From positions 496,001 through 560,000 of the forward strand of contig JACJYO010000001.1 in assembly GCA_020636075.1 (NCBI GenBank): 64,000 bases of DNA, given 5' to 3'. Each line of letters opens with the position of its first letter. The first letter of the stretch is position 1. Source of the stretch: Lewinellaceae bacterium. Its GTDB lineage: Bacteria > Bacteroidota > Bacteroidia > Chitinophagales > Saprospiraceae. Positions 56,122 to 64,000 of the stretch are shown piece after piece. The notes under the pieces were generated by a model. It was not told where the DNA came from. It saw only the letters and a program-made list of their open reading frames with translations, and searched no databases. A program made the position numbers and the translations under genes.

Positions 56122-59100
56122 TTAATACAGTAATCGGGCGGGATCTATAAATACTTCTATCCGCTGGATTTTGCCGTTTCTATTCAAAACCTCCTGAGTA
56201 ACCGGCTCGTCCAGAATTAAATCGTCAAACTGCTTTTGATTTTTATTTCCATAAAAAACGGAAAGTGCCTCCTGTTGGGCTAATGCATAGATTACCGGTA
56301 TCTGGCAATAGGTAAAAAACAACGCGTTCTTATTCAGCGACAACATTTGCCGATGGCCTTGCACATCAAAAAACCGAATAGTTTTCGGCGCTGTTAGAAA
56401 TTCATTTTTCTTCAATAAATACGGCTGAAACTGCAATTTCCCATCGCGTACAAAAACACCTAACTCGCCAAACCGGCATAAAATATCCTCTTTGACCTGT
56501 CCGGTCATTCCGGGTTGCTGTGCGCCCTTGCCAAGGGGGGTGTGTGAATACGGATCGGTTGGAAATGCGCCGTATTGTTCAGGTGATTTATGGACACCAA
56601 GCCCCTCCGTAATGGCATAATAATGTTCCACCAATTTATCAATACACACTTGTTCAGCATTCGAATCAATGGCCTTCAGGACGGTTTCCAAAACTGCCAA
56701 CCGCAATTTGGACACCATGTGCCAATAAATGGAACCCAGGCCTTCATAGCCGAAAAACGTTCCGCTTCTTCCGGTGAATGCCTGATGCTGGAATACTTCT
56801 TCGAATAGCCGGAGTAAATCTTCTTTCAGTTTTTTATCAAATTGGTTTCCGAGGTTCAATGCTGCTTCCAGGTCATTGGCATTTTTAAAATTTCCATTAA
56901 AATGGTAATTCCCGAGATCGTCCTTTTCCAGAATGGTCGAGTAGTCTTTGCCCGAAAGTTTTTCAACTATACCGGACTCCGCCAAGCGGTCGGGCGGGAT
57001 GGTGTTTTTTTGCAAAAAGCGCGGCAAACTTTTGTTAGGATACAGCATGTAGCTCTGCTGATCGGCGCGAAACATCGAACTCGCCCGGAGCGCGTCCAAC
57101 AGGTCCAAACTTGTTGCTGCAGAAAGCCAACCTGAACTCAGCACGGCCACCTGTCCCTCCAGCATCTCACTCAAATGGCCAATCGAAAGGGCATTTTCAG
57201 TTGATCGCATCAAATTATACCCGTGGTATAATTGGTCTGTCCGTTTATTCGCATCTATAGAATGTTCTAAATAGCGTTGAACAAGTTTGGTAAACCTGCG
57301 TAACCCATCAAATGCAATTTTTTGCTTCGCTCCGCTAAACGAATGTTCATAAATCTGCCATCGAAAATTGCTTGCTGCAGCACCCAAACGATCCAGCATT
57401 TTTTTACGGTCACGATCATTAATTTGGGTACGCAATAGCGCCTGGTTTTCCTGAAAGGCATTTTCTATTTTATGAAAAAAATCAACCAACTCCGCTGATA
57501 TACTCAGATTTTCAATATTTGATTTTTCAATAATTCCATTGAAAAATTGCATAAACCTGCACAGATAACAGAGCGTGACCATAGATACGCCGTTTCCAAC
57601 CAGCGCATTATTTGCATCATTCCATTCGGGGCGTTGGGTGTTCATCCAGATACCGCCTTCCGGTATGAAGTTGGAAAGCTTTGACAGCACAACAGCCACT
57701 ATTTTTTCTATAAAATTGACATGAAGCACCGCGCCATTTTTGTCCTGCAACAAGGCCCCGTCGGCCCCCAGATCGGCTCTTCGCGCTTTTATTTTTTCAT
57801 CAAGATCAAAGTCAAAATCAATTGTGTCTTTCGGGTTTTCAAGTAATTCTGGATATGTTTTGATCTTGTAGGGAATATTCGCGTACACAAAATATTCTTT
57901 ATCAAACAGGCTTGGCAATAACTCCGGATAGTGGTCCGCCGCAAACTCCAAAAATTTCAGCAGGTAAATAATTTGGTGGTCGCCCCAATAACCGATATAC
58001 GACCAGGGATCATCTGGTTCTATGGTTTCCCAGTCGAAGCCGTCTTTCGTGATACGATAAGGGTTATAGCCGTCAAACGTAGAAGCATTGAGAAATTTAA
58101 ATAACATGCCCTCAATAAAGGCAGGATAGGAACAGGCAAGCGCCTCCCAGTTTTGGAAAATATCCCGCCAATTGCCCTCATAGTCTAGAATTTTCGAACC
58201 ATCGATCTCACTCCGGGTATTGATAGAAAATTTGTTCCAGGGCCGGGAAGGATCGCCATGCCGTCGGCTGAATTTTAAGGGCAGATACTCTGTGGCTAAA
58301 CGGATTATATCGCGATCATGGACACCTTGCAGCGCATCCATCAGGGTTTTACGGGAAAATTTATCCGGAAGTTGATGAAGTCTCGCTGTGTTTTCAGCAA
58401 AAATTATCGGGTTAGCATTTTCCAGGTATTTAAAAAAGTCATCCCGCTCTATTTGATAGTTTTCATCAAAAACCCCGCCGCGCATTATATTGAACAGCAC
58501 ATTGGACAAATGCCGGGAATCCCGGAAAGGATCTTCGCTGAACTGCAAACCATCCGCTGCAGCGACTAACTTTAATAAATTTTCAGTTCCAAGGTCAATG
58601 TCATCCTGAACACGGCGAACGAGATTTTTATCCTTTTTAATAGATTCGGTCAGGCGAATTATAGCGCTGTGGTTCAGATTAACATTGGCAACCAGCATCC
58701 AATCTTTTGGGGCATCAGGCGCCAGTTCTATTTCATTGAAAATAAAATAAGCGCCTTGTTCGCCTTTTATATCTTCTTCCTGAATTATAGCCTTGCCATT
58801 TCGAACGTTTTTCAGCTGTAGCGAAGACAACAAATAATTCGGGTTTCCCAATCCAAGTGAAAATGCCACCGTTGCTTTAAGCGCTTCGCTGGGCTCGGCT
58901 TTATCAACGATTATTGCGCTAAGTGCAAAAATGCCCAAGCCTGATGCTTTATCTAATTCGCTGCGTTTGTAGGCGTCCGTGAGATTGCTAACCCGGTTTT
59001 GCAACTCACTGCCAACACCGTATGGCACAATATTTTGAATGCCATCCAGCACAACTATTTTCTGAATTCCTCCGGAATAATTTATCAGCCTGGATTTTTT

Positions 59101-59556
59101 CACAAAACCAAAAGCATTGCTGAAGTTCCATTGGTATTGAAATCCAAGCTCCAGATCGGTATTTATTTCTTCAAATAAAATTTTATTCCCTAATTCATTT
59201 TTATACAAATTTCGCCTGATTCCAACTCCGCGGTTTTCACGAATTGAAAATGGCTCCCAAATTATCAGCTCATTATTTTTGTGAATTTGGAAGATCGATT
59301 TACTCCCTGTGAATTCTGCCGACTCTGTAATTTTATCATCCGTATAATATGGAAACAATGCATGCTCGGCGTTTTTCCTGCCTGCGGTCAAGCCTCCGTT
59401 ACTGGAAATAAACATCCAATGATTAGAGTCGCTGACTATGCTCATGAAAAACGGGCGTAGTTCATCGACAGCAGAAATTTTATAAAATTGTTCTCCGTCG
59501 ATTTCTACGGAATTCAATTTTATATGCCTTTCCTCCTGTTGCATTGTATCGCGCAT
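56122..59556 (-). CDS. Large (alpha/alpha)6-barrel phosphorylase, GH94/GH149/GH161 type
   Basis: 1144 residues with no signal peptide. An N-terminal beta-rich domain (about 1-330) precedes a long helical barrel. The key motif NTQRPEWNDANNALVG places a catalytic Asp near residue 647, as in the W-N-D motif of cellobiose/beta-glucan phosphorylases; DYEGNWRDIFQNWEAL and the SGTFFGYEGLGSIYWHMVSK segment fit phosphate and substrate sites of these enzymes. Size agrees best with GH149/GH161 beta-1,3-oligoglucan phosphorylases, which release glucose-1-phosphate. It would save ATP on imported laminari-oligosaccharides. I cannot decide between the two families without a profile search. Encoded 18 nt upstream of gh30. 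Confidence 0.75.
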   Translation of the reverse strand: MRDTMQQEERHIKLNSVEIDGEQFYKISAVDELRPFFMSIVSDSNHWMFISSNGGLTAGRKNAEHALFPYYTDDKITESAEFTGSKSIFQIHKNNELIIWEPFSIRENRGVGIRRNLYKNELGNKILFEEINTDLELGFQYQWNFSNAFGFVKKSRLINYSGGIQKIVVLDGIQNIVPYGVGSELQNRVSNLTDAYKRSELDKASGLGIFALSAIIVDKAEPSEALKATVAFSLGLGNPNYLLSSLQLKNVRNGKAIIQEEDIKGEQGAYFIFNEIELAPDAPKDWMLVANVNLNHSAIIRLTESIKKDKNLVRRVQDDIDLGTENLLKLVAAADGLQFSEDPFRDSRHLSNVLFNIMRGGVFDENYQIERDDFFKYLENANPIIFAENTARLHQLPDKFSRKTLMDALQGVHDRDIIRLATEYLPLKFSRRHGDPSRPWNKFSINTRSEIDGSKILDYEGNWRDIFQNWEALACSYPAFIEGMLFKFLNASTFDGYNPYRITKDGFDWETIEPDDPWSYIGYWGDHQIIYLLKFLEFAADHYPELLPSLFDKEYFVYANIPYKIKTYPELLENPKDTIDFDFDLDEKIKARRADLGADGALLQDKNGAVLHVNFIEKIVAVVLSKLSNFIPEGGIWMNTQRPEWNDANNALVGNGVSMVTLCYLCRFMQFFNGIIEKSNIENLSISAELVDFFHKIENAFQENQALLRTQINDRDRKKMLDRLGAAASNFRWQIYEHSFSGAKQKIAFDGLRRFTKLVQRYLEHSIDANKRTDQLYHGYNLMRSTENALSIGHLSEMLEGQVAVLSSGWLSAATSLDLLDALRASSMFRADQQSYMLYPNKSLPRFLQKNTIPPDRLAESGIVEKLSGKDYSTILEKDDLGNYHFNGNFKNANDLEAALNLGNQFDKKLKEDLLRLFEEVFQHQAFTGRSGTFFGYEGLGSIYWHMVSKLRLAVLETVLKAIDSNAEQVCIDKLVEHYYAITEGLGVHKSPEQYGAFPTDPYSHTPLGKGAQQPGMTGQVKEDILCRFGELGVFVRDGKLQFQPYLLKKNEFLTAPKTIRFFDVQGHRQMLSLNKNALFFTYCQIPVIYALAQQEALSVFYGNKNQKQFDDLILDEPVTQEVLNRNGKIQRIEVFIDPARLLY

Positions 59557-59624
59557 TAATTATTCTTTTTTAAAGAGAAATAGTCGCCGGAAAGTGGTTT
59601 TTGAAATTGGGAATGCCGTGTTTT

Positions 59625-59655
59625 GTGTCGGCGTGACTTCAAGTCACGCCGACAC
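59625..59655. repeat. Perfect 31-nt palindrome upstream of the phosphorylase gene
   Basis: GTGTCGGCGTGACTT, C, then its exact complement. Arms match the terminator-type repeat at 3777-3809, and the centre (GACTTCAAGTC) parallels that of the LanB insertions. No T-run follows in either direction. It lies in the 172-nt gap between GH16 and phosphorylase genes and could tune relative expression within the operon. Confidence 0.85.
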
Positions 59656-59728
59656 TAGAAGCAATCTCAACTCTTTTTTCAGCCCGCGCTCTTTCGGGCC
59701 ACCACCTTGATTTAATTTTCAATAAAAA

Positions 59729-60580
59729 TCAATTCGCTTCCTGGTATACGCGCACATAGTCCACCGTCATTTGTTGCGGAAAGGGCGTTTGTGTTGTGGG
59801 GAGGCCAACATAATTTCCGCCAACAGCCACATTTAACAGGATAAAGAAGGGATCATCAAATACCCAATCACCGGTTAAGGCGGCCGGTGTAATACGCTGA
59901 TAAAGGGTATTGTCAACAAAAAAGTCTATATAATCCTTGCCCCACTCGATAGCGAAAATGTGAAAATCCTTATCAAAGCGGTCATTCGTAAACCCAAAAC
60001 TTTGGGTGATTGCCGCGCCACCCGAATACCCAGGACCATGCACGGTTCCATTGACGATGTTCGGTTCTTGCCCTCTCAATTCCATCAGGTCAATCTCTCC
60101 GCAATTTGGCCACGGATTCGTATCGATGTCTGCCCCCAGCATCCAGAATGCCGGCCACATACCTGGCCCGTAAGGTGTTTTCAAACGAGCCTCAAACCGG
60201 CCGTAAGCCTGGGAAAACAATCCCTGGGTTTTGATCCGCGCCGAGGTGAATGGTGCGCCGGCAAAAGTTTCACGACGAGCCGTGATCACCAGATGGCCGT
60301 CACCATCCAACGCTGCATTTTCGGGGCGATCCGTGTAGTATTGCAGCTCCTGATTTCCCCAGCCATTCGTTCCGGTGCCAATATCAAAGACCCATTTTGA
60401 CGGATCGGGCGATGTTCCGGCGGCGCCGTCGAAATCGTCGCTCCAAACCAACTGCCAGTTGCGCTGGTCGGGCATTTGCTCGTCATCAATCTTGCAATGC
60501 GTCAGGCTGATGAGGATGGCAACCCACAGAATATTTTTTGCTACGCGAAATACAGGCGTTTTTATAGTTAAATACGTCAT
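59729..60580 (-). CDS. GH16 laminarinase-like lipoprotein
   Basis: From ATG 60580 (MTYLTIKTPVFRVAKNILWV; the TTG 15 nt upstream is less likely) the protein is 283 residues. A lipoprotein-like signal ends ISLTHC with Cys near 30, although His at -1 is unusual. The mature part is one GH16 jelly-roll: WQLVWSDDFDGAAGT at the start, catalytic GEIDLMELRG (E-x-D-x-x-E) near residues 161-166, GPGMWPAFWMLG and FFVDNTLYQRI. The pattern is GH16_3 endo-beta-1,3-glucanase. It cuts laminarin-type chains at the cell surface. Follows the glycan-binding lipoprotein gene by about 40 nt. Confidence 0.93.
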   Translation of the reverse strand: MTYLTIKTPVFRVAKNILWVAILISLTHCKIDDEQMPDQRNWQLVWSDDFDGAAGTSPDPSKWVFDIGTGTNGWGNQELQYYTDRPENAALDGDGHLVITARRETFAGAPFTSARIKTQGLFSQAYGRFEARLKTPYGPGMWPAFWMLGADIDTNPWPNCGEIDLMELRGQEPNIVNGTVHGPGYSGGAAITQSFGFTNDRFDKDFHIFAIEWGKDYIDFFVDNTLYQRITPAALTGDWVFDDPFFILLNVAVGGNYVGLPTTQTPFPQQMTVDYVRVYQEAN

Positions 60581-60621
60581 GGTATATAAATTCAATGATG
60601 TTTAAGGAATACCGTTAATTG

Positions 60622-62991
60622 TTAATTGTGGAAATAAAAATTGTCCACATAGACCGTATTACTTGCTGTTGGCTGACCGACCAGGATATACTGGGCCATA
60701 TTCTTCCGGGTGGTGAGCCCGGTGAAGTCGCTGAGTGGTATATCGTAGCTGATCCACTGGCCTTGGGCCGGCATGCTAAAGTTGATCTGGTGTTCCACAT
60801 CGTCACCACCGCCAAAGGCGCCGTCTGCCCCGAAATCGACCAGTTTTATCCCGAAGAACGTAAAGTCGGCCGACCACACATCAATGTGAAAATGGGTCAT
60901 GGCGGACGCATCAACCTGGTTAATCACCGTCTCAATGCCGACAAAATCAAGGGCGGAGTATTTTTTAACCGCATTTCCGGCTACTTGCACATCCTCCAGC
61001 GTAGCAGCCGACCAACCCGTGCGCCAGGTATCCACAGGCACGTCATTGTAAGCATCGCTGAACAATGAAATTACATTTGCCTGAGCCAGCATCGGTGTGG
61101 GCGCAGCAACCGTAGGCGCTGTGCTGCCGGCTGCTTTGTAGAAATAAATATTGTCCAGGAAAATAGTGCCGTTCCCATCAAACTTCAGCTGAATGACATC
61201 GCTCAAATCCACATCTGTAAAGGCCGAAAGAGGGATATCCACGCTTGACCATCCCGTGGTCGGCACACTGAGGGCGTAGGCGGTTTCCTTCGGACCCGTG
61301 CTGATCAGGTACACATTGAGCAAGGATGAATTAGCCGTCCAATAATCGAGGTGCAAATATTCCATTCCGGATACATCCTGACTGCTGCCCAATTGGATAC
61401 CCTGGTAATTCAGCCCCGCATACCGCAGCGTGTTGTTTCCGGCAACCGGCACTTGCGAAACGACGGTTGCCTGCCCCCAGTTCGGGTTAAAATCTGTACC
61501 GGCAATGTTGGTATAGGCATCACTGAAAACAGAAAGGACATTCGCCGGACTTTGGTTGGGTGTGGGAGCGGCTGTTGCCGGGCCGCTTGAACTGCCGCCA
61601 TTGTCGTAGAAATAGATATTGTCTACAAAAAGATTGGGCAAGTCCCCGGAAAGCACGATTTGTGCCAGATGCGCCTTTGAGGTCAGCCCGGTGAAATTGG
61701 ACAAGGGGATATCCAGACTTACCCAGGACTCGGTTGCCAGCATGGCGCTGTTGATCGTAATTTCATGCGACACGTCGTTTCCGCCACCAAATGCACCGTC
61801 GGGACCAATATCCGCCAGAAGAATTTTAAAAACAGTGGACGGGCTAATATTCTCGGGGGTCCAAATGTCGATATGGAAATTGGTCATAGCTGAGGCATCG
61901 ATCGTTGGGGCTGTAAACTGAATTCCTACAAAATTCAGCTGAGTATAGCGCTTGATGTCATCCCCATTTACCTGAATATCGAAGGTTTGCGCCGTCGAGA
62001 ACTGCCAATAGCCATTGAAAAAGTCTACTGGAACATTGCTATAGGCATTGCTGAAAACAGAGATCACCTTGTCGGCAGGCACTGTAGGTGCGGGTGCCGG
62101 CGTGGCGGGCAAAACGGGTGCCCCGGTAGACACAATTGTCAGCGAGCCTTCCGAAGCGACGCCTGCAAGTGTTGCGCTGATCACTGCAGTACCGGCATCC
62201 ATTACTTTTACCGATCCGGTAGGGCTGACACTGGCTACGCTTGAATTTGATGAAGCAAAAATAAAATAGGCCGGTGCTGCTTCAACCCGTTGGTCTACGC
62301 CGTTCGGCAAGTTGAAGCTGGCAAAACCGGATACCGTGTAGTTGTTTCCGGTTTCGGCATTTTCGGTTACATCTGCGCCATCCATGATCCCCGAACGGGC
62401 GTGGGCTATGGTTCCCAGGTTTTCAAACCGGACCTCATCGATCCAAAAAGTGTATCCCTTGCCATCTTCCGGACCTTCCGAAAAAAACAGCATACCCCGT
62501 TCGGCTGTAAGTTTGGCAGGATCTGGAATCGGGATGTAGTACTTTTTCCAGTTGGTATTCACCTCCAGACCGTTGATGGCTGCCTGGTATTTGTTTTCTC
62601 CCAGGTCATTTCCAAAACCAATCAGATCTATTGTTGCCGATTTGGATGCTTTAGCCCAAAAGGTCAGGACATTGTAGCCGGAAAGATCACGCCCGGTATT
62701 ACTGTAATATACGCCTCCGGCGTAGGCACCTGCAGGGTCGTCGAAATCGGGAACTGCAATACGCATAGAAGTCGTTCCCTTATATTTCACCTCTGTGTCC
62801 ACATCAAAAGCCCGTACATCTGAGCCGCCAAAAGCAGCATAACCCAAGTCTGGGCTGAAAGCATCAATAAAAACTTCGGCATTTGTGGGGTAGGTAGCAG
62901 GATCCAATTCACCCAAGTCCCTTTCGCAGCTTAGGAAGAGCGCAGCGGGTAACAGGAAGCAGATGATCGGATAAGCATATGTATTCTTCAT
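60622..62991 (-). CDS. Multi-domain surface glycan-binding lipoprotein
   Basis: 789 residues with a lipoprotein signal (AALFLSC, Cys22). Order: a galactose-binding-like/CBM-type domain (about 35-195, ending YTFWIDEVRFENLG), a Big_2-like immunoglobulin fold (about 205-290, VSPTGSVKVMDAGTAVISAT), then three tandem copies of a module of about 150 residues (about 310-465, 480-620 and 630-789), each with an ISxFSDAY opening, an HxDIW strand, a WxSxDIPLSxFT segment and a DNxYF ending. It replaces SusE/SusF-type proteins in this locus and should hold beta-glucan at the outer surface. The same module occurs twice in the protein at 49720-51279. Substrate is inferred from the neighbours. Confidence 0.85.
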   Translation of the reverse strand: MKNTYAYPIICFLLPAALFLSCERDLGELDPATYPTNAEVFIDAFSPDLGYAAFGGSDVRAFDVDTEVKYKGTTSMRIAVPDFDDPAGAYAGGVYYSNTGRDLSGYNVLTFWAKASKSATIDLIGFGNDLGENKYQAAINGLEVNTNWKKYYIPIPDPAKLTAERGMLFFSEGPEDGKGYTFWIDEVRFENLGTIAHARSGIMDGADVTENAETGNNYTVSGFASFNLPNGVDQRVEAAPAYFIFASSNSSVASVSPTGSVKVMDAGTAVISATLAGVASEGSLTIVSTGAPVLPATPAPAPTVPADKVISVFSNAYSNVPVDFFNGYWQFSTAQTFDIQVNGDDIKRYTQLNFVGIQFTAPTIDASAMTNFHIDIWTPENISPSTVFKILLADIGPDGAFGGGNDVSHEITINSAMLATESWVSLDIPLSNFTGLTSKAHLAQIVLSGDLPNLFVDNIYFYDNGGSSSGPATAAPTPNQSPANVLSVFSDAYTNIAGTDFNPNWGQATVVSQVPVAGNNTLRYAGLNYQGIQLGSSQDVSGMEYLHLDYWTANSSLLNVYLISTGPKETAYALSVPTTGWSSVDIPLSAFTDVDLSDVIQLKFDGNGTIFLDNIYFYKAAGSTAPTVAAPTPMLAQANVISLFSDAYNDVPVDTWRTGWSAATLEDVQVAGNAVKKYSALDFVGIETVINQVDASAMTHFHIDVWSADFTFFGIKLVDFGADGAFGGGDDVEHQINFSMPAQGQWISYDIPLSDFTGLTTRKNMAQYILVGQPTASNTVYVDNFYFHN

Positions 62992-63018
62992 CAGTTGATA
63001 GTTTACTAGTTATATAAG

Positions 63019-64000
63019 CTACTGAAAGATGTTGACTCGGATATAGGTTCGGATTTCCCATTCGTTGCCGTTGTTGTAACCCGGGGCAGTAGGGTCGCAC
63101 ACCAATTCGCCGGCAGCGTTAATGTATTGCGCGGGGCAATAGCGCGGGGAATACTGGTCGAGGGTACGGTAGGTGCCCTGAATACCGATTTTCGTGTTGG
63201 GCAGTTCAAGCCAACCGGGTTTGCCCAGCGAGGTGGAAATATCCAGCATGAATTGCTGGGGAAAGGTGAGGTTGAAATCGCGGTGGTAATCGTAGGGGCC
63301 CCAATCATTAATTTTCACCGCCGCGACCAGTTTGACTTTTTTATAGACCATCCGCACATCGGTGCCAAATCGTTGGATCGTCCGTATGTTGTCGCCGTTG
63401 GCTTGGGCGTTCCCCACATACAGGTTGGCAATGAAACCCAGGTCCGGGTTTAACTTGGAAACGATACGCGCGTAAGCCTCCCACAAGTCGTCGGCCGGGG
63501 CAGACCCTGGAAAAGCAAAGGTCGTGCGACCATCGGGGAGGATACCGATTGCGGCATCCTGAACTGTGGGCAAGTGCCGGAACACGAATCCTGCACTCAT
63601 GGCAAACCGGGCATCTTCGGCTCTGTCATTGTCCCAATCATACATCCAGGTGGCCGGCGTGGGATCGTAGGTGATCAGCAGTTCACCGGCGACCGTTTCG
63701 CGGTTGACACGCACAGAAAACGGGTCATCCAGGATATTCCGCGGCCTTCCGGGCGCTTGTACATCACCAGGAATTGGTCCTTCAATCGGGCGTTGCCACA
63801 GAAAGTTAGGCGCAAACTGAAAATCACCTGTGGTGTATGTAAATCCACTCAGCACATTGTATTGGTTTCCGCTTCCGCTATCCTTCAGGCGCCAGCCTGT
63901 GAATGTTTTGGTGTAGTCGGCGCCTCCATTTGCCACGAGCGCCATGGCTGCCGCTTGCGCGTACCAGTTGATTCTGCCCTGGGAATAGGTTACTTTCAGT
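63019..64000 (-). CDS. Outer-membrane beta-barrel-like protein (N-terminal part outside the window)
   Basis: The frame is open to the window edge: upstream of the first internal Met the codons read LKVTYSQGRINWYAQAAA, so the true start lies beyond 64000. About 327 residues are visible. They alternate strands and turns with many aromatic residues (YNVLSGFTYTTGDFQFAPNF, AKFAMSAGFVFRHL-like, KVKLVAAVKINDWGPYDYHR) and end EWEIRTYIRVNIFQ, with the terminal aromatic typical of proteins inserted by BamA. Likely a porin or SusC-independent surface protein of the glucan locus. 27 nt upstream of the glycan-binding lipoprotein gene, so in the same operon. Confidence 0.7.
   Translation of the reverse strand, partial: LKVTYSQGRINWYAQAAAMALVANGGADYTKTFTGWRLKDSGSGNQYNVLSGFTYTTGDFQFAPNFLWQRPIEGPIPGDVQAPGRPRNILDDPFSVRVNRETVAGELLITYDPTPATWMYDWDNDRAEDARFAMSAGFVFRHLPTVQDAAIGILPDGRTTFAFPGSAPADDLWEAYARIVSKLNPDLGFIANLYVGNAQANGDNIRTIQRFGTDVRMVYKKVKLVAAVKINDWGPYDYHRDFNLTFPQQFMLDISTSLGKPGWLELPNTKIGIQGTYRTLDQYSPRYCPAQYINAAGELVCDPTAPGYNNGNEWEIRTYIRVNIFQ

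Overview
The window looks like chromosomal DNA of a free-living, polysaccharide-degrading member of the Bacteroidota, probably of the Saprospiraceae/Chitinophagales type. The signs are a type IX secretion C-terminal domain (CHU_C type) and a type A-like sorting tail, a GWxTD protein, two very large beta-propeller/Y_Y_Y sensors, TAnnTTTG-type -7 promoter elements and many intergenic palindromes. There is no rRNA, tRNA, CRISPR array, insertion sequence or phage module. This placement is inferred from gene families, not from a marker gene.

Layout. 1-3.7 kb: the end of an FG-GAP protein, pyrR-pyrB, and two exported proteins. 3.8-6.9 kb: small stress/envelope genes (DUF2383, holin-like membrane protein, Dps, YtxH) around an AT-rich divergent spacer. 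7-14.2 kb: tex, then a low-GC patch with a membrane-tethered LuxR protein truncated by a frameshift, a serine hydrolase and a decayed leucine-rich gene, then a methyltransferase and MscS. 14.5-29.2 kb: a CocE-type hydrolase; a rare fusion of a periplasmic-binding-protein domain to a pentameric ligand-gated ion channel; facing it, an operon of haem peroxidase, unknown protein, sensor kinase and response regulator; a caspase-like protease with repeats; and a GWxTD protein. 29.3-39.7 kb: housekeeping genes (cysteine desulfurase, glmM, alkaline phosphatase, LolD-type ABC ATPase, glycosyltransferase, T9SS surface protein, UPF0173 hydrolase, parAB). 39.9-46.7 kb: an orphan LanB-like protein carrying two in-frame palindromic repeat insertions, an outer-membrane protein, DUF3109 plus an XRE regulator, and tpiA.

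46.8-64 kb is a beta-glucan (laminarin-like) utilisation locus on the minus strand. In order of transcription it holds an outer-membrane barrel protein (cut by the window edge), a modular surface glycan-binding lipoprotein, a GH16 endo-glucanase, a signal-less phosphorylase of the GH94/149/161 type, a GH30 glucanase, a GPH-type sugar transporter, two signal-less GH17 proteins, a second modular protein with a T9SS-like tail and a propeller/LuxR regulator. The logic is surface capture and cutting of beta-1,3/1,6-glucan, import of oligosaccharides, then cytoplasmic hydrolysis or phosphorolysis.

The strongest candidates for something new are the PBP-pLGIC fusion channel (16.6-18.8 kb), the translated palindromic element in the LanB gene (40.5-40.9 kb), and a module of about 150 residues present five times in the two glycan-locus binding proteins.
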